The position numbers were made by a program, and so were the translations under genes. 64,000 bases of DNA, taken from NCBI GenBank assembly GCA_023634235.1, contig JAMKCF010000031.1, positions 124,001-188,000 of the forward strand. The letters are read 5' to 3'. Every line of letters starts with the position of its first letter. Position 1 is the first letter of the stretch. The notes beneath the pieces were generated by a model. It saw nothing but the letters and a program-made list of their open reading frames with translations. It had not been told where the DNA came from and searched no databases. This DNA is from Pisaster brevispinus (lineage: Eukaryota; Echinodermata; Asteroidea; Forcipulatida; Asteriidae). Positions 49,921-61,943 of this stretch are shown here, one piece after another.

Positions 49921-50141
49921 GGACCCAATTTCATGGCTCTGCTTCTTACCGCCAAATTCTGCGCTTGCAATCACTATTCTCCGCTTACTGTGCAAGCGCC
50001 GAATTTCTGCTGTGTAAGTGAAGAATGCCAATACACCGAACGTGGAGTACGCACGCGCACGCTGGACATAAGCGCAGAATTCCCTGCTTCCGTAAGCGTT
50101 GAGTCTTTGCTTACGGAAAGCAGAGCCATGAAATTGGAACC
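49921..50141. mobile_element. MITE with 22-bp terminal inverted repeats
   Basis: Left end GGACCCAATTTCATGGCTCT then GC; right end, minus strand, GGTTCCAATTTCATGGCTCT then GC: 20 of 22 positions match. The interior is rich in CTTAC/GTAAG and GCGC words with partial internal inversion. A 131-codon plus frame (49792-50187) runs through it and is an artefact. Confidence 0.8.
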
Positions 50142-50559
50142 TGATCATTTAATGGGAGAATTATATGCTGAGATTAAAACAGCTTAATTACGGCTGTTAA
50201 AAAACATTTTGGCAGGAAAAGAGTGTATATCAGAGAGAAATGTAATTGTCAAGTAAGTTGTGTTGTTCGTTTCAACACGACATTGCTGTAATATGATATC
50301 ATTCCATCTTTTGAGTTTGAGTTCACCGATTTTACGGACTCGTTCGACTGGCAAAACAGATTGTTTTAAACTCATATCCGTAACGGCTTCAACTTACAGG
50401 CAAGTTTGAAATGGTGGACAACCGCTGACTCCTAAGTGACCCAAATGCTAGTCATATCAAGTGTTATTAGAACATTGCATGCAATTGTATATTTTCTATC
50501 CATGGATCAGTATATTATTTGGTTTCGACAGGGGGGTTAGATTATCAAGCCGGAGGGTG

Positions 50560-52160
50560 TTTTTTGTCTAAAACTCCCCCAGGGTGCTCTGGTCACGTTC
50601 ATTAATCAATGTCTGCCATGGGAAAAGTGACAGGGATTTCAGACGGCGATTTGTCTCTCCCTCTCTCTATCTGGACGGCAGAATGAGGCAAAAATATTTC
50701 CCGCAATCAAACGTCAGAAAACATTTTCACAGGTGGGATCGAATTATGACAGGCGACCACTCGAACTTACGCCTGTTATCGAATTTCCAATTGAGAAGCG
50801 ATTTTTATGACATTTCTCCGGCGTTATGCAATTATTCCCCTTTCCCATCTCCCCAAGCGACCATTGAACCCGTCGCTTGTGTGTAAAATGCTCACTTGAT
50901 CGACAGACGTAATAAGATGGGCATATTAGCTCGCATGAGAGACCGAGTTTTATACAGATCTAAGCATCATTAGCGAGAGAACATCGACTCACATGGCCCT
51001 TAATAAACGCAATTGACGGCCCTAATGCGTTGCTCTGATGGAAGTAACCCGTGTATTGGCAGTTGAGAGCCAGAAGTCGGCCTTGCTTAGCCACCCAAGT
51101 GGCCACCCAGTCGCGTCTCATGAGCGATGCCAGCCGCTCCCTACGGAATCACCGCCACTAATACGCCGCCTTCGCCCTACCTTTAAAAAACAACACGTCA
51201 TACCCAATGTAAACCCAGGGTGTCTTATACAGCGCTATAGTCCCCACTGCAATACAATTAGCATTGCCGGTCTGTCAGCCAGAAGTCAAGCAGAGTGTCT
51301 GATAAATTAGCGTGATGACCTCCTCGTTGCAATGTCATCAGCCAAATTGGTTTTTGCCAGAGCCTGACAGACCTACAAGCAGACTGTCAAGCACCGAGAC
51401 CGTGTATACCTTAGCAAAGCAAGGCGAATAGACGAGGGCGGCGCGACGGCCAAGATGATTGCCCCTAAATCGGATCATTTTTCGCCCACACGCCGACTTG
51501 TCCACAGGCTGTGCGTCTGTAACGAGATCGTAATGTGCGCGTGATGATCATATAAAGTAATTCCATCGGTGAATGCCCGAGTGGCCGCGGCCGCCGCCCG
51601 TATTGCCACTACTGCACACCTACCGGTGCTATCTTCATAAGCTAGCATACGGTACCCCCCTGGATACCAACTATGCTATGCCTCGGCAAGCCGTATATGA
51701 CTGCCCTGGTCACTCTTGCCGATTGCCTGCGCCATTGTTTGGCTTTGGTGTGTTTGATTTGATGCGGTGGATTTAAGACTAATCAATCAAATGTCTTTTG
51801 TTAAGAGATGACTAATGTACAACGCTGACAAAATCTCTAGCTTACTGGCTAATATACATTTTGTAGTAACCAATCATACATTAAAACCGAAACATAATAA
51901 ATATGTACAGAAGGGCAAAGTAAATGCATCATGCTGATCGCTTCTTGTCCTGCATTTTTTCTTCCGTCCTGCCCACCCCCTTTTTTTTTTACCAATCCAG
52001 ACCCACGGATGGATTAACCAATGATCGGTCTCCGCATTAATCAGCTTAACAGCAAGGTCACTGTCAGGGGGCATTAACGCCAAAAGGTCCCGGCCTAAGT
52101 TTGGTCTCTGTCAAGGTAAATTCTCGTCGGCTGGCCGCGGCCGAGACGCAAGGACGGGAT
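50560..52160. promoter_or_regulatory. candidate cis-regulatory region 26-27 kb upstream of Fezf
   Basis: About 1.6 kb of complex, repeat-free, CpG-containing DNA with six TGACAG/CTGTCA (Meis/TGIF-type) words, at 50628, 50747, 51272, 51365, 51384 and 52061. Homeodomain words are also present (ATTAATCAAT near 50600, CATTAGCGAG near 50970, CAATTAGCATT near 51255, GCATTAATCAGC near 52035). Open frames here (50584-50886, 51038-51310, 51573-51776) lack domains and look incidental. Confidence 0.4.
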
Positions 52161-53062
52161 TTGTCTCTTAGCCTATATAATTTTCCCCGTTAAGAAAATA
52201 TTGGAAGACCCAGTAAAAACCTTAAACAGATGACTCACAATATTGAGACAATTTTAAGCGAGGGATATGCTTGGAATATCAGAATCCAACGTGGAAAACA
52301 ATGGTTATAACAATTCTCTTTTGTTATTCTTTAAAGTTATTTACAACACTTCGCTTTGCATCATTTAGTTATTGAAAAATAAACAAACAGGTTCTATTGC
52401 CAAAATGTGTCTGTTTGGACAGGCAAATGAAATTATCAAGCAAAATAATTTACCAGACAACAGCGTAACTGATGGCCAAGAATTTGAAGCAGAAACTCTG
52501 AAATACAGCTATAAATTCGTTTTTTGTTTTTTTAGATGTTTAATGCCGTAAAGTCTAACTTGCAACAGACTAAATCTGAAACTTTGAAGTGGTCACTATG
52601 AAGTGGTCACTAACTTTGAAGTGGTCACTACTTTGTAGCACAACTCAACGTATAAGTATGTTGAATACAAATGGTCAAGATAGAGATAGAGGCCCGTTGA
52701 GAGAAGAACACGGTCACAATGCGAGGGCGCGGGCCTGGGCCTGAGCTGGGCTTTATGTAAATTTGAGTGTAATAGTATACTTAACGTACTAGCAGTAGGT
52801 ATACATCATCATTTTGTTCATCGGTTTAATATTTATGTAAAGAAATTATGATTATTGGTATTACTTATGATTAATGACATTACAAATTTATCTCCAGATA
52901 TTTCGCTCTTAAAACTGATGATAAAACATTTAAATAATATTTGTCTTGGTTTTTTTTTATGTAGTCGAGGAAATTATAAACTGTCATAGGTAACACAAAC
53001 GAAAATATATTGTCATCGATTAAAGTCAGTTAAAGCACGCGGACCATGTGACTCAGCATAAT
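52161..53062. other. non-coding spacer
   Basis: AT-rich. The only structured element seen is the short tandem at 52586-52630. Confidence 0.4.
52586..52630. repeat. three spaced copies of GAAGTGGTCACTA
   Basis: Exact 13-mers at 52586-52598, 52600-52612 and 52618-52630; the spacers between them are 1 and 5 bases. Confidence 0.95.
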
Positions 53063-53063
53063 C

Positions 53064-53147
53064 ATGCATGTAATAACAAACCCGTGACAGTTTTAGCTCA
53101 ATGGGTCACCGGACTCACGAGAGAACTAGTGAAAAATAGTGAAACAA
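53064..53147 (+). mobile_element. family C repeat fragment
   Basis: ATGTAATAACAAACCCGTGA and the following AGCTCA...GACTCACGAGAGAA...GTGAAAAA track the interior of the family C repeat at 21740-21815. The ends are missing or too decayed to see. Confidence 0.5.
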
Positions 53148-54333
53148 TCCTTTTCAAATAAGGTGGTTTTCATTGTTTTCAATGGTCGGATTTTGGACTC
53201 ACCGCGAGATCAGAACTAATCTTATCAGAGTTAAGCACAATATTATTGTCTAACACTACTGACCGGAAGCCACGTACGAAATATTTGCATATTACCAGTA
53301 TGTTCTGCATTGTGCGCATGACACGCAAGATTGTTTCTATGTTTTCATTTTGAAAGAGCAGCAGTGTCAAAAAAACGTGTGGGAGAAAGAAAAAAAATCA
53401 ATATTTTGGTCTTAAGGCGAAATATCGCTCGATACAACTTTAAAACAATTATTTTTTACAAGATTGGCACCACTGTTAAACCAAAAGTCTGTCGGCACAT
53501 TTCTGTCTGAAAGGATGTCGTCGAAACAAATCGTGGTTGATTACATTATTTATTTAAGCGTTACGGAGCAAGAAAATGAACCATGGTCAAGAATTATGTT
53601 ACAAAACACAATTATTAGCACATGTAACCAACATCAAAGTTTTACAATTGATAACAAAATATACTAAAATAGCCTACCAGTTGTGATGAAATCTTTACTA
53701 GTTAAAATTTGTACCCAAAAGAAATTAAAGTTTGATTGAAAACCTATTATTTAGCAACCATAATTGTATCAATGTGTGCAGATGTTAACATTTTATATCT
53801 GAAAAAATATATAAACCATAGAACTATTTTGTATATAATTGTGTTTCGAGAGCGTAGTGTGGGAGCAGATATTGATGAACGGAAAATATTTCTGGAATGT
53901 TTCTAGAATATGAAATACAAGTTCCTATCATCGATTTTCTTGGTCGACAAACAAGCTCCTACTCGTTACAATGTGAGGAATTTTGACGCCTTTGATCAAA
54001 TGAAAATGTAAGACGACATTATCCTGTACAAAGCTCAAACGATGTTACTCCCAGTTTTCTTTTTTTTCTCCCGATTTTCTTTTACAAGAAATGTACAGAC
54101 TTTAAATTTAACAAACGTTAAACAATACTGCTTTAACGTTGAATGAAGTCAGTGCAATAATACACAATACGCAATGTTTTTGCACATGTAAAACAAAGGA
54201 ACACATTAAACTGGTTGGTCGCCTTACACTGGAAGGTTCCGCTGCATCGACGGTTTAACACTAAAACAATCAAACCAGTTTGTACAACTGTAAAGACAAA
54301 TCGCAGTCTAGGGACGATGATATTTCAAAATGG
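53148..54333. other. non-coding spacer
   Basis: AT-rich, no gene or clear repeat recognised. Small frames (53179-53370, 53464-53667) are unremarkable. Confidence 0.4.
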
Positions 54334-54509
54334 GTGTAACTCGCTTTACGAACTCCCAGGCCAGGGATTGTAGCTGGGATTCTGCGTCAGTTTGACCCAT
54401 TTCTGAGTCATTTTGACGCTGGTTCCGGATCGCACTGACCCAGTAATGCGCCTGGACCCCTGGGACTTGGAACCGGGTCAGTTCGGACGCCGGGGTTTTA
54501 TAGAGTGTG
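54334..54509. mobile_element. MITE, family B copy 2
   Basis: The right part (GGACCCCTGGGACTTGG, GGGTCAGTTCGGACGC, GGGTTTTATAGAGTGTG) matches the right part of 16347-16650. The interior has about two reversed versions of the 20-bp unit (TCATTTTGACGC and CAGTTTGACCCATTTCTGAG). The left end is decayed. Confidence 0.65.
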
Positions 54510-54664
54510 AAACGTTTGCTATCTGGCTTTGGATTTGGTGTCGTTTTATCATATTGTATTGTCGTTTGTTTCTCTAACAATCAAAATTGTCGACTGCAAA
54601 TCAAAATTAATGTAGTGTTCAATAGAAATGTTCCAGTTCAGGAATTAAAAGGATGCACAGCACG

Positions 54665-54830
54665 AGAACCTCTAATCCCATCTATAGCACAAGAACAAAT
54701 TGTGCTTACCAGAAAAAGTTGACCAGCCAAAATACCATGTCATAATGTACCATTTGCAACTGGCTTCCTGCTTATTTTTGATAAGCAGAAAACATGTCTG
54801 CTTGAGAAGCTCTCTATAGTATGAAAATTC
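54665..54830 (-). mobile_element. MITE-like repeat, family E copy 2
   Basis: Reverse-orientation modules: TTGTGCTTACCAGAAAAAG, GACCAGCCAAAATACCATG, TGCAACTGGCTTCCTGCTTA and GAGAAGCTCTCTATAGTATG. It matches 32277-32436 read on the other strand. Confidence 0.55.
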
Positions 54831-54850
54831 ATCTGTGGAGAATGGGCACT

Positions 54851-55232
54851 GGTCCCAATTTCGTAGAGCTGTTTGTTTCACAAATAGGTTACCAGCCAAA
54901 ATGCCACCTTACAATTATATTGCAAAAACCGGGGTGTTAAAATTGACACCATGGGTGTTGTCACATAATATAGATACCGAAGAGAGAATCAAAATTAATA
55001 TGATATGGTGTTAAAATAACACCTATGTAATTGTATTGGCAGAAATTTCTGTTATTTTACCATCCTATGGTGTAAATTTTAATTCTTTTTTGGTATCTCT
55101 ATGTGACAACACTTTTAACGTCCCCCAGTTTTTGCAGTGTGCCATTTATGACTGGTTTTCTGGTTATTTTTGCTCAGCAAAAATGGTAATGCAATAATTT
55201 CTGCTTAAACAGTTTTATTAGTGCCACATTTT
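54851..55232 (+). mobile_element. MITE-like repeat, family E copy 3, split by an insertion
   Basis: The left part (GGTCCCAATTTCGTAGAGCT, then TTACCAGCCAAAATGCCACC) ends at about 54916. The right part resumes at about 55141 with GCCATTTATGACTGGTTTTC and GCTCAGCAAAAATGG. The intervening 224 bases are a family A MITE. Confidence 0.65.
54917..55140. mobile_element. MITE, family A copy 2, nested in family E
   Basis: The left end TTGCAAAAACCGGGGTGTTA and right end CCCCAGTTTTTGCAGTG match the element at 9896-10121, as do GGTGTTGTCACAT and TATGTGACAACAC near each end. The left flank ends in TA, consistent with a TA target; the right flank is TG. Confidence 0.85.
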
Positions 55233-56479
55233 TAGGTAAGTTACGGACACGGCCGCTAGTGTGCAGCGAAACAGTTACTTTAGTGCCAAGTATACGCAAG
55301 TGTATTGGTATTTTTTTGTGAGGCAAATTTGGAAATTCCTTTTCTCTCGTTTAAAAAAAAAGTACAACAAAGAAAGACGAAAGTCTATTGCTGTTTATTC
55401 TCTCGATCGAGTCGAGTTGCAATCAATGCTGATCATGATACGTTCATTTTAAAACAAAATGTGGATGCAAAACAGAAAGAGTGTGTTTAACTTAGCACAT
55501 ACTATGGCAGATAACTTTCTAATTATGCGGATTTAAACTTCAAGTTCAGTGCGAACGAGTCCTTTAATTTGATCCTATGCGAATTTAAAATCCACGTGGG
55601 AAATTTACATTACGAACTTCAAAGCATAAGTACTATTTTTGGTAATTGGTATTTTTACAATTCTAACAAAAATTGTGTTCGGTATTTATGTATAAGTCAA
55701 TCTGCCTACATTATTTGCATCATCCCCAGCTAATGCGGTATGATAGGCGAATTCCTTAAAAGACAAGCACGTACGGCTTCGGTGCTCACCCATCCCGAAG
55801 GAATACCATCTTATAGGAATTACAAGAGCTGCCGTGTCCAAAACGATTACATCTCATGTCGTCATCTTTGCACAATATTACACTTTTTCCCGCCATAATT
55901 GGCGATGGCACGTCTGCTCGATACACATTGTTTCCATGAGCGCAGTATTGATAGAGGAAATGATGGCAAGGAGAGGACTGTGTACATAGGACACTCAACA
56001 CGATACCAAGGCAAATATGGAAGACGGTGAGATTTGAAAGGGGACACCGCGATGATTTCAAACAATCAGAGAGCGTCAAGTCACCGCCAGTCCGGAGCCG
56101 CCGGGATGGGCTGACAAGTGGCGCCTCGAAGGGACGGCGACTACATCGATTTCTCCCCCAAATTGCTTCTCCTCTTTCCCTTGCTGTCAACTTCATTTCA
56201 ACTCAAGACCAGACCGGGCGTACCATATGTTATGCATGCAAAAAATTATTACATAGTTAACATCTGAGAGGGAAAACAAAAAATATTGCTACTTACGGCG
56301 TAATGTTGCCCTTCTTTCTGTACAAAATGGTTAACTGCTGACCGGTCAGTCAGAATGTTACACACTTTGACGAGTTAAGCTTCACCAAACTTCACAGTTG
56401 CGGACAAAGGCCCACGCGACTAACACGCGGTCCAGTGCTGTTTCCGGACATAACAGGTGGAAGAACGCTAGTTAGCCTA
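55233..56479. other. non-coding spacer; complex patch at 55740-56220
   Basis: 55740-56220 is CpG-containing and its minus strand is open for 136 codons (55786-56196), with no domain, signal or family resemblance. GCCGTGTCC words near 55248 (reversed) and 55831 echo the ends of foldback family F but have no partner arm. Nothing else recognised. Confidence 0.3.
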
Positions 56480-57330
56480 CCTGGTTATGGTGTGACAACG
56501 CCAGGTCTCACACTCCACAGCGATAGGCAGTCAGTCTGAGCTCTGACAGTGATGATGCGGAAAATCTCAACGAACAAGCCTGCGTTAATGTGATTACTAA
56601 CCGCGTATGTCCACACTCTCAGCGTAATTAAAAAGCCATTACAACGAGTCCTGAGCGGCACGCTTGTGTGATCTCTCAATTTTCAGGACGACGCGACCAG
56701 ATAATGTTACAGTTTCCCCAGCGCACCGTCCCTCGGCGATAGCGAGGGCCATTTCGTTGATGCAAACATCGAACTTGGCTCGGCGCATCGTGTTTTTTTT
56801 TCTCCCTTCTTCTTCTTTTAGTCTCCGGTTTTTTCCCCTCTCGATGGCGTCGCGTCATGTCATCAGCGATGATTGTGTTTCCTCCGCAAGCCAATGCCAA
56901 AAACACTCAGCCCCCATTCGCTCCTGATGGAGGCAGCCGGGGCTGCACATCACACCATCCTAATGGACAAGACAGGAAAAAAATAACACCAGGCCGTGGG
57001 GGTACATAGTCGCACTTCGGTTGGTACCCCAGCCCTGCACTCGCTAATCACCAGCACACAACCTCAACCAGCTCTCTCTCTTTTTTAACGTTTTAACCAA
57101 AAGTGCTATTATCACAATTAAAAATCAGCGCTTTTGACAGTTGGTAACGAATTATGGCTCGAAGCGCATGGATTACTACAGTAGCATTTGACGCATTAAT
57201 TGGGCTACGGTCCCTCAACGCACCAGTACGCTGCCAGCAATATTGTTTGGTGTAATTCGAACCGTCGCGTGCCGGGGTATATCACCGCCACATTGATAGC
57301 CTTGTAATCCCGCGAACAAACTGAAACATA
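56480..57330. promoter_or_regulatory. candidate cis-regulatory region about 32 kb upstream of Fezf
   Basis: Complex, repeat-free, CpG-containing sequence with TGACAG words at 56544 and 57135. Homeodomain-type clusters lie at 57110-57265 (CACAATTAAAAATC, CGAATTATGG, GGATTACTAC, GCATTAATTGGG, GTGTAATTCG). Overlapping frames on both strands at 56664-56927 have no domain. Inference only. Confidence 0.35.
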
Positions 57331-57690
57331 AGATCGCCATAACAGGTTGCTCGGCAACTAAAAACCATCAAAAAAAATGGAAAAAGATGTCTTCATAATG
57401 TTAAAGGCATATTATGTGCGGCTTGTTTTGTGCTAAAAATGTTTGTGCAGTTTGTTTTGTTCCAATTGAACAAAGAGACACGCACTGATCAACTGTTGAA
57501 ACTTATTTTGTATGTATAATACGAAGTGAAAAGTTCAAGAAGGTAATAGCGATGGTGACGAACTGTCTTCTGAAATATATGTCAATTTCTTAAAAGGGTA
57601 TAACACATCATTTACCTTCGATTCGAGTTTCCGATAAACACAATCATCCAACGTTTTACAACCAACGAAAACGGTTTACAGCTTCGACTG

Positions 57691-57718
57691 TTTTTTTTTT
57701 TTTTTTTTTTTTTTTTTT
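57691..57718. repeat. poly(T) run of 28
   Basis: Uninterrupted T tract; possibly an old retroposon tail on the minus strand, but no head is recognisable next to it. Confidence 0.97.
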
Positions 57719-57899
57719 GCGCGTTCATGTGCCTATAATTATCTCAATAATTGTGGCCCATTAGCAGTGATTGGGGGTATTCGAATGTTACTTCTCAAGC
57801 GAGCGTATATGTTTTTTTATTTTTTTATTTCAATATACTGGTTCAATATGTTTTTCTTTAAAGGAGAATTGAAACAATCACCTACAAGGAGGATTCAAG

Positions 57900-58260
57900 A
57901 TATATTTCTGTACTTTCCCTAAAGAATATTTAAAAGAAGCTATTCGTAATGTTGCTACTATCAAGTATAGTCCACGTACATGCCTTGAAATACATGGATG
58001 CCACGGAGGCCATGACCTCTGTTGCCCTGGTATTGGCCCTTGGTTCCCTTCAAAAGTTTCCCCATAGACTTTCAGATTTTCCAATGGAAGTGCCCTTTGC
58101 AAAATGAAATTAGCTCTGCCCTTTCTAACTTGAAATTCCTGCCTGAATATTCAGAAACATTTCTCTCACCCCATCACAACGACAGTGGTAACTCAACAAC
58201 CTCACGGACGGTCTGTCCTAGACAAAGGCAATATGGAGGAGTCAAGTCTTCTACTGTCTA
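57900..58260. repeat. possible dispersed repeat
   Basis: The stretch with GATGCCACGGAGGCCATGAC, TGTTGCCCTGGTATTGG and AAAGTTTCCCCATAGACTTT gives the impression of a repeat common in marine invertebrate genomes. This is recalled, and there is no second copy in the window, so support is weak. Small frames here are not gene-like. Confidence 0.2.
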
Positions 58261-58469
58261 GCAGCACAACTGTGAGTCCATCAAACACAAGAAAAGCATA
58301 CTATTTAATTCTGATGGATTTATGGGTAGTTTACACCTATAGGCACGGCAGAAGAATCTATATTCATGTATACTGTATTTCAAAGGATAGCAAAATACCC
58401 TGAAAATCTAACTGTCGAAAGTGAACACGCCGCTTGCAATAATATGTGCAATAATTGCCCAAATTTACC

Positions 58470-59032
58470 TGACGTCATTATAAATAATCTTGGTTGTGCC
58501 ATTTTAGGAGTCAATGTTCTTGTGTGCTATACAGTGTAGTGCGCATTTCAGGCGAAATGGCGTTTGCGCGCTCACCTGTTGACTCTCAAAATGCTGAGCG
58601 TGACCACAGTCGTCGCGTTGGACGTGTTTGCAAGGGGTCAATAGGGAGTTTAAGCTCAGCATCGTTCCCAGGGGTGATCGATCTCGCCACGCCATTTTTT
58701 CCCCAGCACGTGCTGCTCGCTCATAGCGAGCCAAGAGGTATCGATGCGGCACGCTGTCCATAGCGAGGCTGAAGCCACACGTTTTCTCTTCACGCGTACA
58801 GTGTAATGCACCCGCTTTACGTTGTGGATATGGGCGTCGTCACGAAAATGTGTGTGCTACACAAGTATGGACCTCATGTAATGACGTCATCCCATCGCCA
58901 TCTTAAAGGTAAACCAATGATACAATGAAAAACAATGGAAATGCACAGCTTTGTACGCGCAGAAAACAAGATGGACCAGTTTAAAATCTGCTTCCAACCT
59001 CTTGACGAGGACGTCCTACTCAAATGACGTCA
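58470..59032. promoter_or_regulatory. cluster of three perfect CRE palindromes
   Basis: TGACGTCA occurs at 58470-58477, 58882-58889 and 59025-59032 in a CpG-containing block. The CREB/ATF family binds this word. A 9-bp palindrome-rich stretch (AGCACGTGCT, then GCTCGCTCATAGCGAGC) lies near 58708-58733. This could be a regulatory block; no adjacent gene was recognised. Confidence 0.35.
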
Positions 59033-59587
59033 TGCACATAAGGCATAGCACAATACGCCTAAAATTTAATAGGCGTTGGCAACGTCAAGAGGACACTTTA
59101 TAGACTGTGCAAGTCTCGCGCGTATTCGAACATTGGGACCCGTTAAAGTGCGCAAGTTTGTTTCCTTCACACAATGAGTCCATTCCTTTGTGTACCCCAA
59201 AATGGTGGGTAGGATAGGCGCATGTAAGTGCATGTAAGCTGCGCGTCGTGCAAGGTGTCTAAAGTCGTTCTCTCGAACTGGTAATAAATCTCCACGTAAA
59301 AAAATATGTTGGTGGAAATCTTTTTACAAACGTTTTCTTCTTCATCTTATCCACCCTAACAAAGGCAATCACTAGTTGATGTTTGTGTTCCTCTTCACCG
59401 TGACGTAGGGAAACACTCGCAACTTGAATGATTTGACTGTCCACCGGGACTGAACGCATATGCTGCATTGCCGCATGCGTCACGCAAGAACATGTAGCTT
59501 AACCTTGCTCACTCTGTCACATGAGAAAATCCGAAGTTGCAAGCAATGTGATAGAGTGGATTAAACACAAGGATATGGTTTGCATCA

Positions 59588-59776
59588 GGGAGCAAGTTCA
59601 TTGAACTGCTTAAGCGCAAAACGTAGCTAAGCACAACAAAATTTGGCTTCCAAGTTTAAGATTACCAGCCAAAATAATATTATACATGTACCATCTGTGA
59701 CTGGTACCCTGCTCGCGTTTTGCGACGCAAACATTTTTTTAAGCAGTATTTTTAAGCGTCTCGTGAAATCGGGCCC
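59588..59776. mobile_element. MITE-like repeat, family E copy 4
   Basis: The left end GGGAGCAAGTTCATTGAACT, then GCTTAAGC, is mirrored by the right end GCGTCTCGTGAAATCGGGCC, then C. The middle has ACCAGCCAAAATAATATTA and CATCTGTGACTGG, as in the other family E copies. Confidence 0.65.
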
Positions 59777-61925
59777 AGTACAGACTTCGAACCAAGTAAG
59801 CTTTTATATTAGAGACAATGCGTATGTATGATCAGTGACCCTAAAACATCGGCCTAATGGTAGCATAGTTGGGATATGTCTGGTCCTTTGACAAGCGTGA
59901 ATGACACCGTACTTGACCGATATTGAATATTGAAGATATAATTGGAACCTTCGTGTGGCAGGTTCGTGAAAATGCAAAGGTTGCAGTGCATAATTATCGT
60001 CATCAAAACAGTAAAGCTCTTAAAGCTATGAAACTTCAATGGAATATTGTATAAATAACTATTTAAAAAAACTAAACAGTTAAAAGCACAAGTGGTTTTA
60101 AACACAAGACGTCAGTTCGTTGAGTAGGTGACGAAGTGTGTAAACACCCACAACCGGCAACACCTTTGGCAACAATTCCCCTTGGTTTTGTACACAATTT
60201 TCCAACTGGGGACCTTCACCCAACCGGGAACCCTATTGTCCTCTTTTGTTTTAGGTCCTGGGTTTGAATGTGTATACATACCCACACCCGGAAACCAGGC
60301 AAACGCGTGAATGCCATAACACACAAAGTACATCAATAATCAATGAAGTCATCCAATGCATGAATCGGCAGGAAAGATGGGCAAGTAGGCCTGAAAAACC
60401 TTATGCATTTTAATGACTTTGGTATAGCGATAATAAAATCGAAGGCCAAGAATTTCCCGTTGTTAAACTTCACTATAGATTAATAAACAATACAATCTAA
60501 AACACTATACAACTGGGAGACAACAATTCCCCATGTGGGGCCCCGCAATTACCCATCGCATCTGATCAGCTAAGCATAAGATGTCCTTTCTTTTTCACCT
60601 TTCTGAAATTGTCCTTCCTTCCATTGCGATACCGAGGGACCTCAAGATGGGAGCAAGCGACCGGTTGATTATGATTCCACAAGAAGCTGAGACAGTAACA
60701 CATCCCTTACGGGCAATAATTATTGTAGTATCGTAACAACATTTGAAGTGAAGCTAACTTGATTGCTAAAAACACTTGTATTTTCTCGCTTTGGTGCATT
60801 AGATCGGAAACAACTCATAAGAGAATATACAGCGATCTTTTTTTAAGCAGTCTTTACCTGAGATATTTAGCGCCAGTGGTGACAATTTCCTGCACGCGCA
60901 AAAATTGAAGCTAGAAATGGCCAATGTTTTTAGACCATTTACCGGTTTTCATCACTAAAGCTGTTCTCATTAGAAGTAAGGCCCGTCAATATTTTACGTG
61001 GCTTATAGACGGTGGCTTACGGCTGAACACGTTTTAGACGACATTAGCCGCTGCTGCTTTTACGGCTAATTTCCTTGCTAACCAACACCGCGGGCTTTTA
61101 CGCGGCTTGGGTGTACGCTCCAGTATTCGGTGACTAGCTCCCGAAGTTTAATGTAGTGTGTCCGATAAGACGGTCAAAAATTAATCAACCCCGGCCAGTC
61201 AATGCCACGATCAACTGAAGCGTCTTTGGTGAGACGTGAAGCTAGGTGTATGTAACAAACTTGTCTAGCGTGTTGAATTAATAACCAAGGCTGAAACAAT
61301 CAGGTAGGGAATACGGCAGAAGATCAGCTTAGTTGTAATGCCTAGGCCCACATGAAACAAATATCATTTCTTATGGCTGGATGTTTTGGAATCATTTATA
61401 ATGCAATTGACATGAATTTTAACTTGTACCAGACATCAGGGTGAGGCTGCTTGTCTTTGCAAAGTATTTCAGTCTTTGGTTAATTTAAAGACTCCGTCAC
61501 AAACAAACCTCTTCTCCCATCGTGGTTATTATTCTTTCATCGTCTTGGTTAGCTCATTCGTCGTGGTCCGTCTTGAGGTTTTTGTCTTTGTTTGATTGTT
61601 TGGGGGGGGGGGTTGCACTCGTTTCACCCGTCTCGTTTTGATCTTGATACGATCCGTTGTTACAATTAATTGTTTTATTATATAATTTTAATATTATATA
61701 ATGACTTTCCATCTTTGTTTTCAAATCAAGTTGTTTATTTTGATTTAGGGCCTATGTATAGAAACAAAAATTGTTGATTGAACAAATACAAAGATCAGCT
61801 GTTCAACAGACGTATTATACGTTGTGGTTCTGTTTAACACTGTACGATTTATGAATGCGAAACATTTCTTTACACTACTAAAAATATGTAATAACTGTAT
61901 CGAGGATGAAGAAAATTTTCTGCCC
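59777..61925. other. non-coding spacer
   Basis: No gene recognised. GGGTTTGAATGTG near 60252 resembles a B box, but no A box or tail supports a SINE. A poly(G) run lies at about 61602-61612. Otherwise unremarkable. Confidence 0.35.
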
Positions 61926-61943
61926 CCACCCCCCCCCCCCCCC
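61926..61943. repeat. poly(C) run
   Basis: About 17 C residues with a single A interruption, at the 3' end of the SINE copy that follows on the minus strand. Confidence 0.9.

Noticed and set aside
49792..50187. 131-codon plus-strand frame with several Cys
   Set aside because: It runs through a SINE fragment, a C/A homopolymer and a complete MITE.
55786..56196. 136-codon minus-strand frame
   Set aside because: No domain, signal or conserved motif, and overlapping frames exist on the other strand. It is more likely a complex non-coding block.
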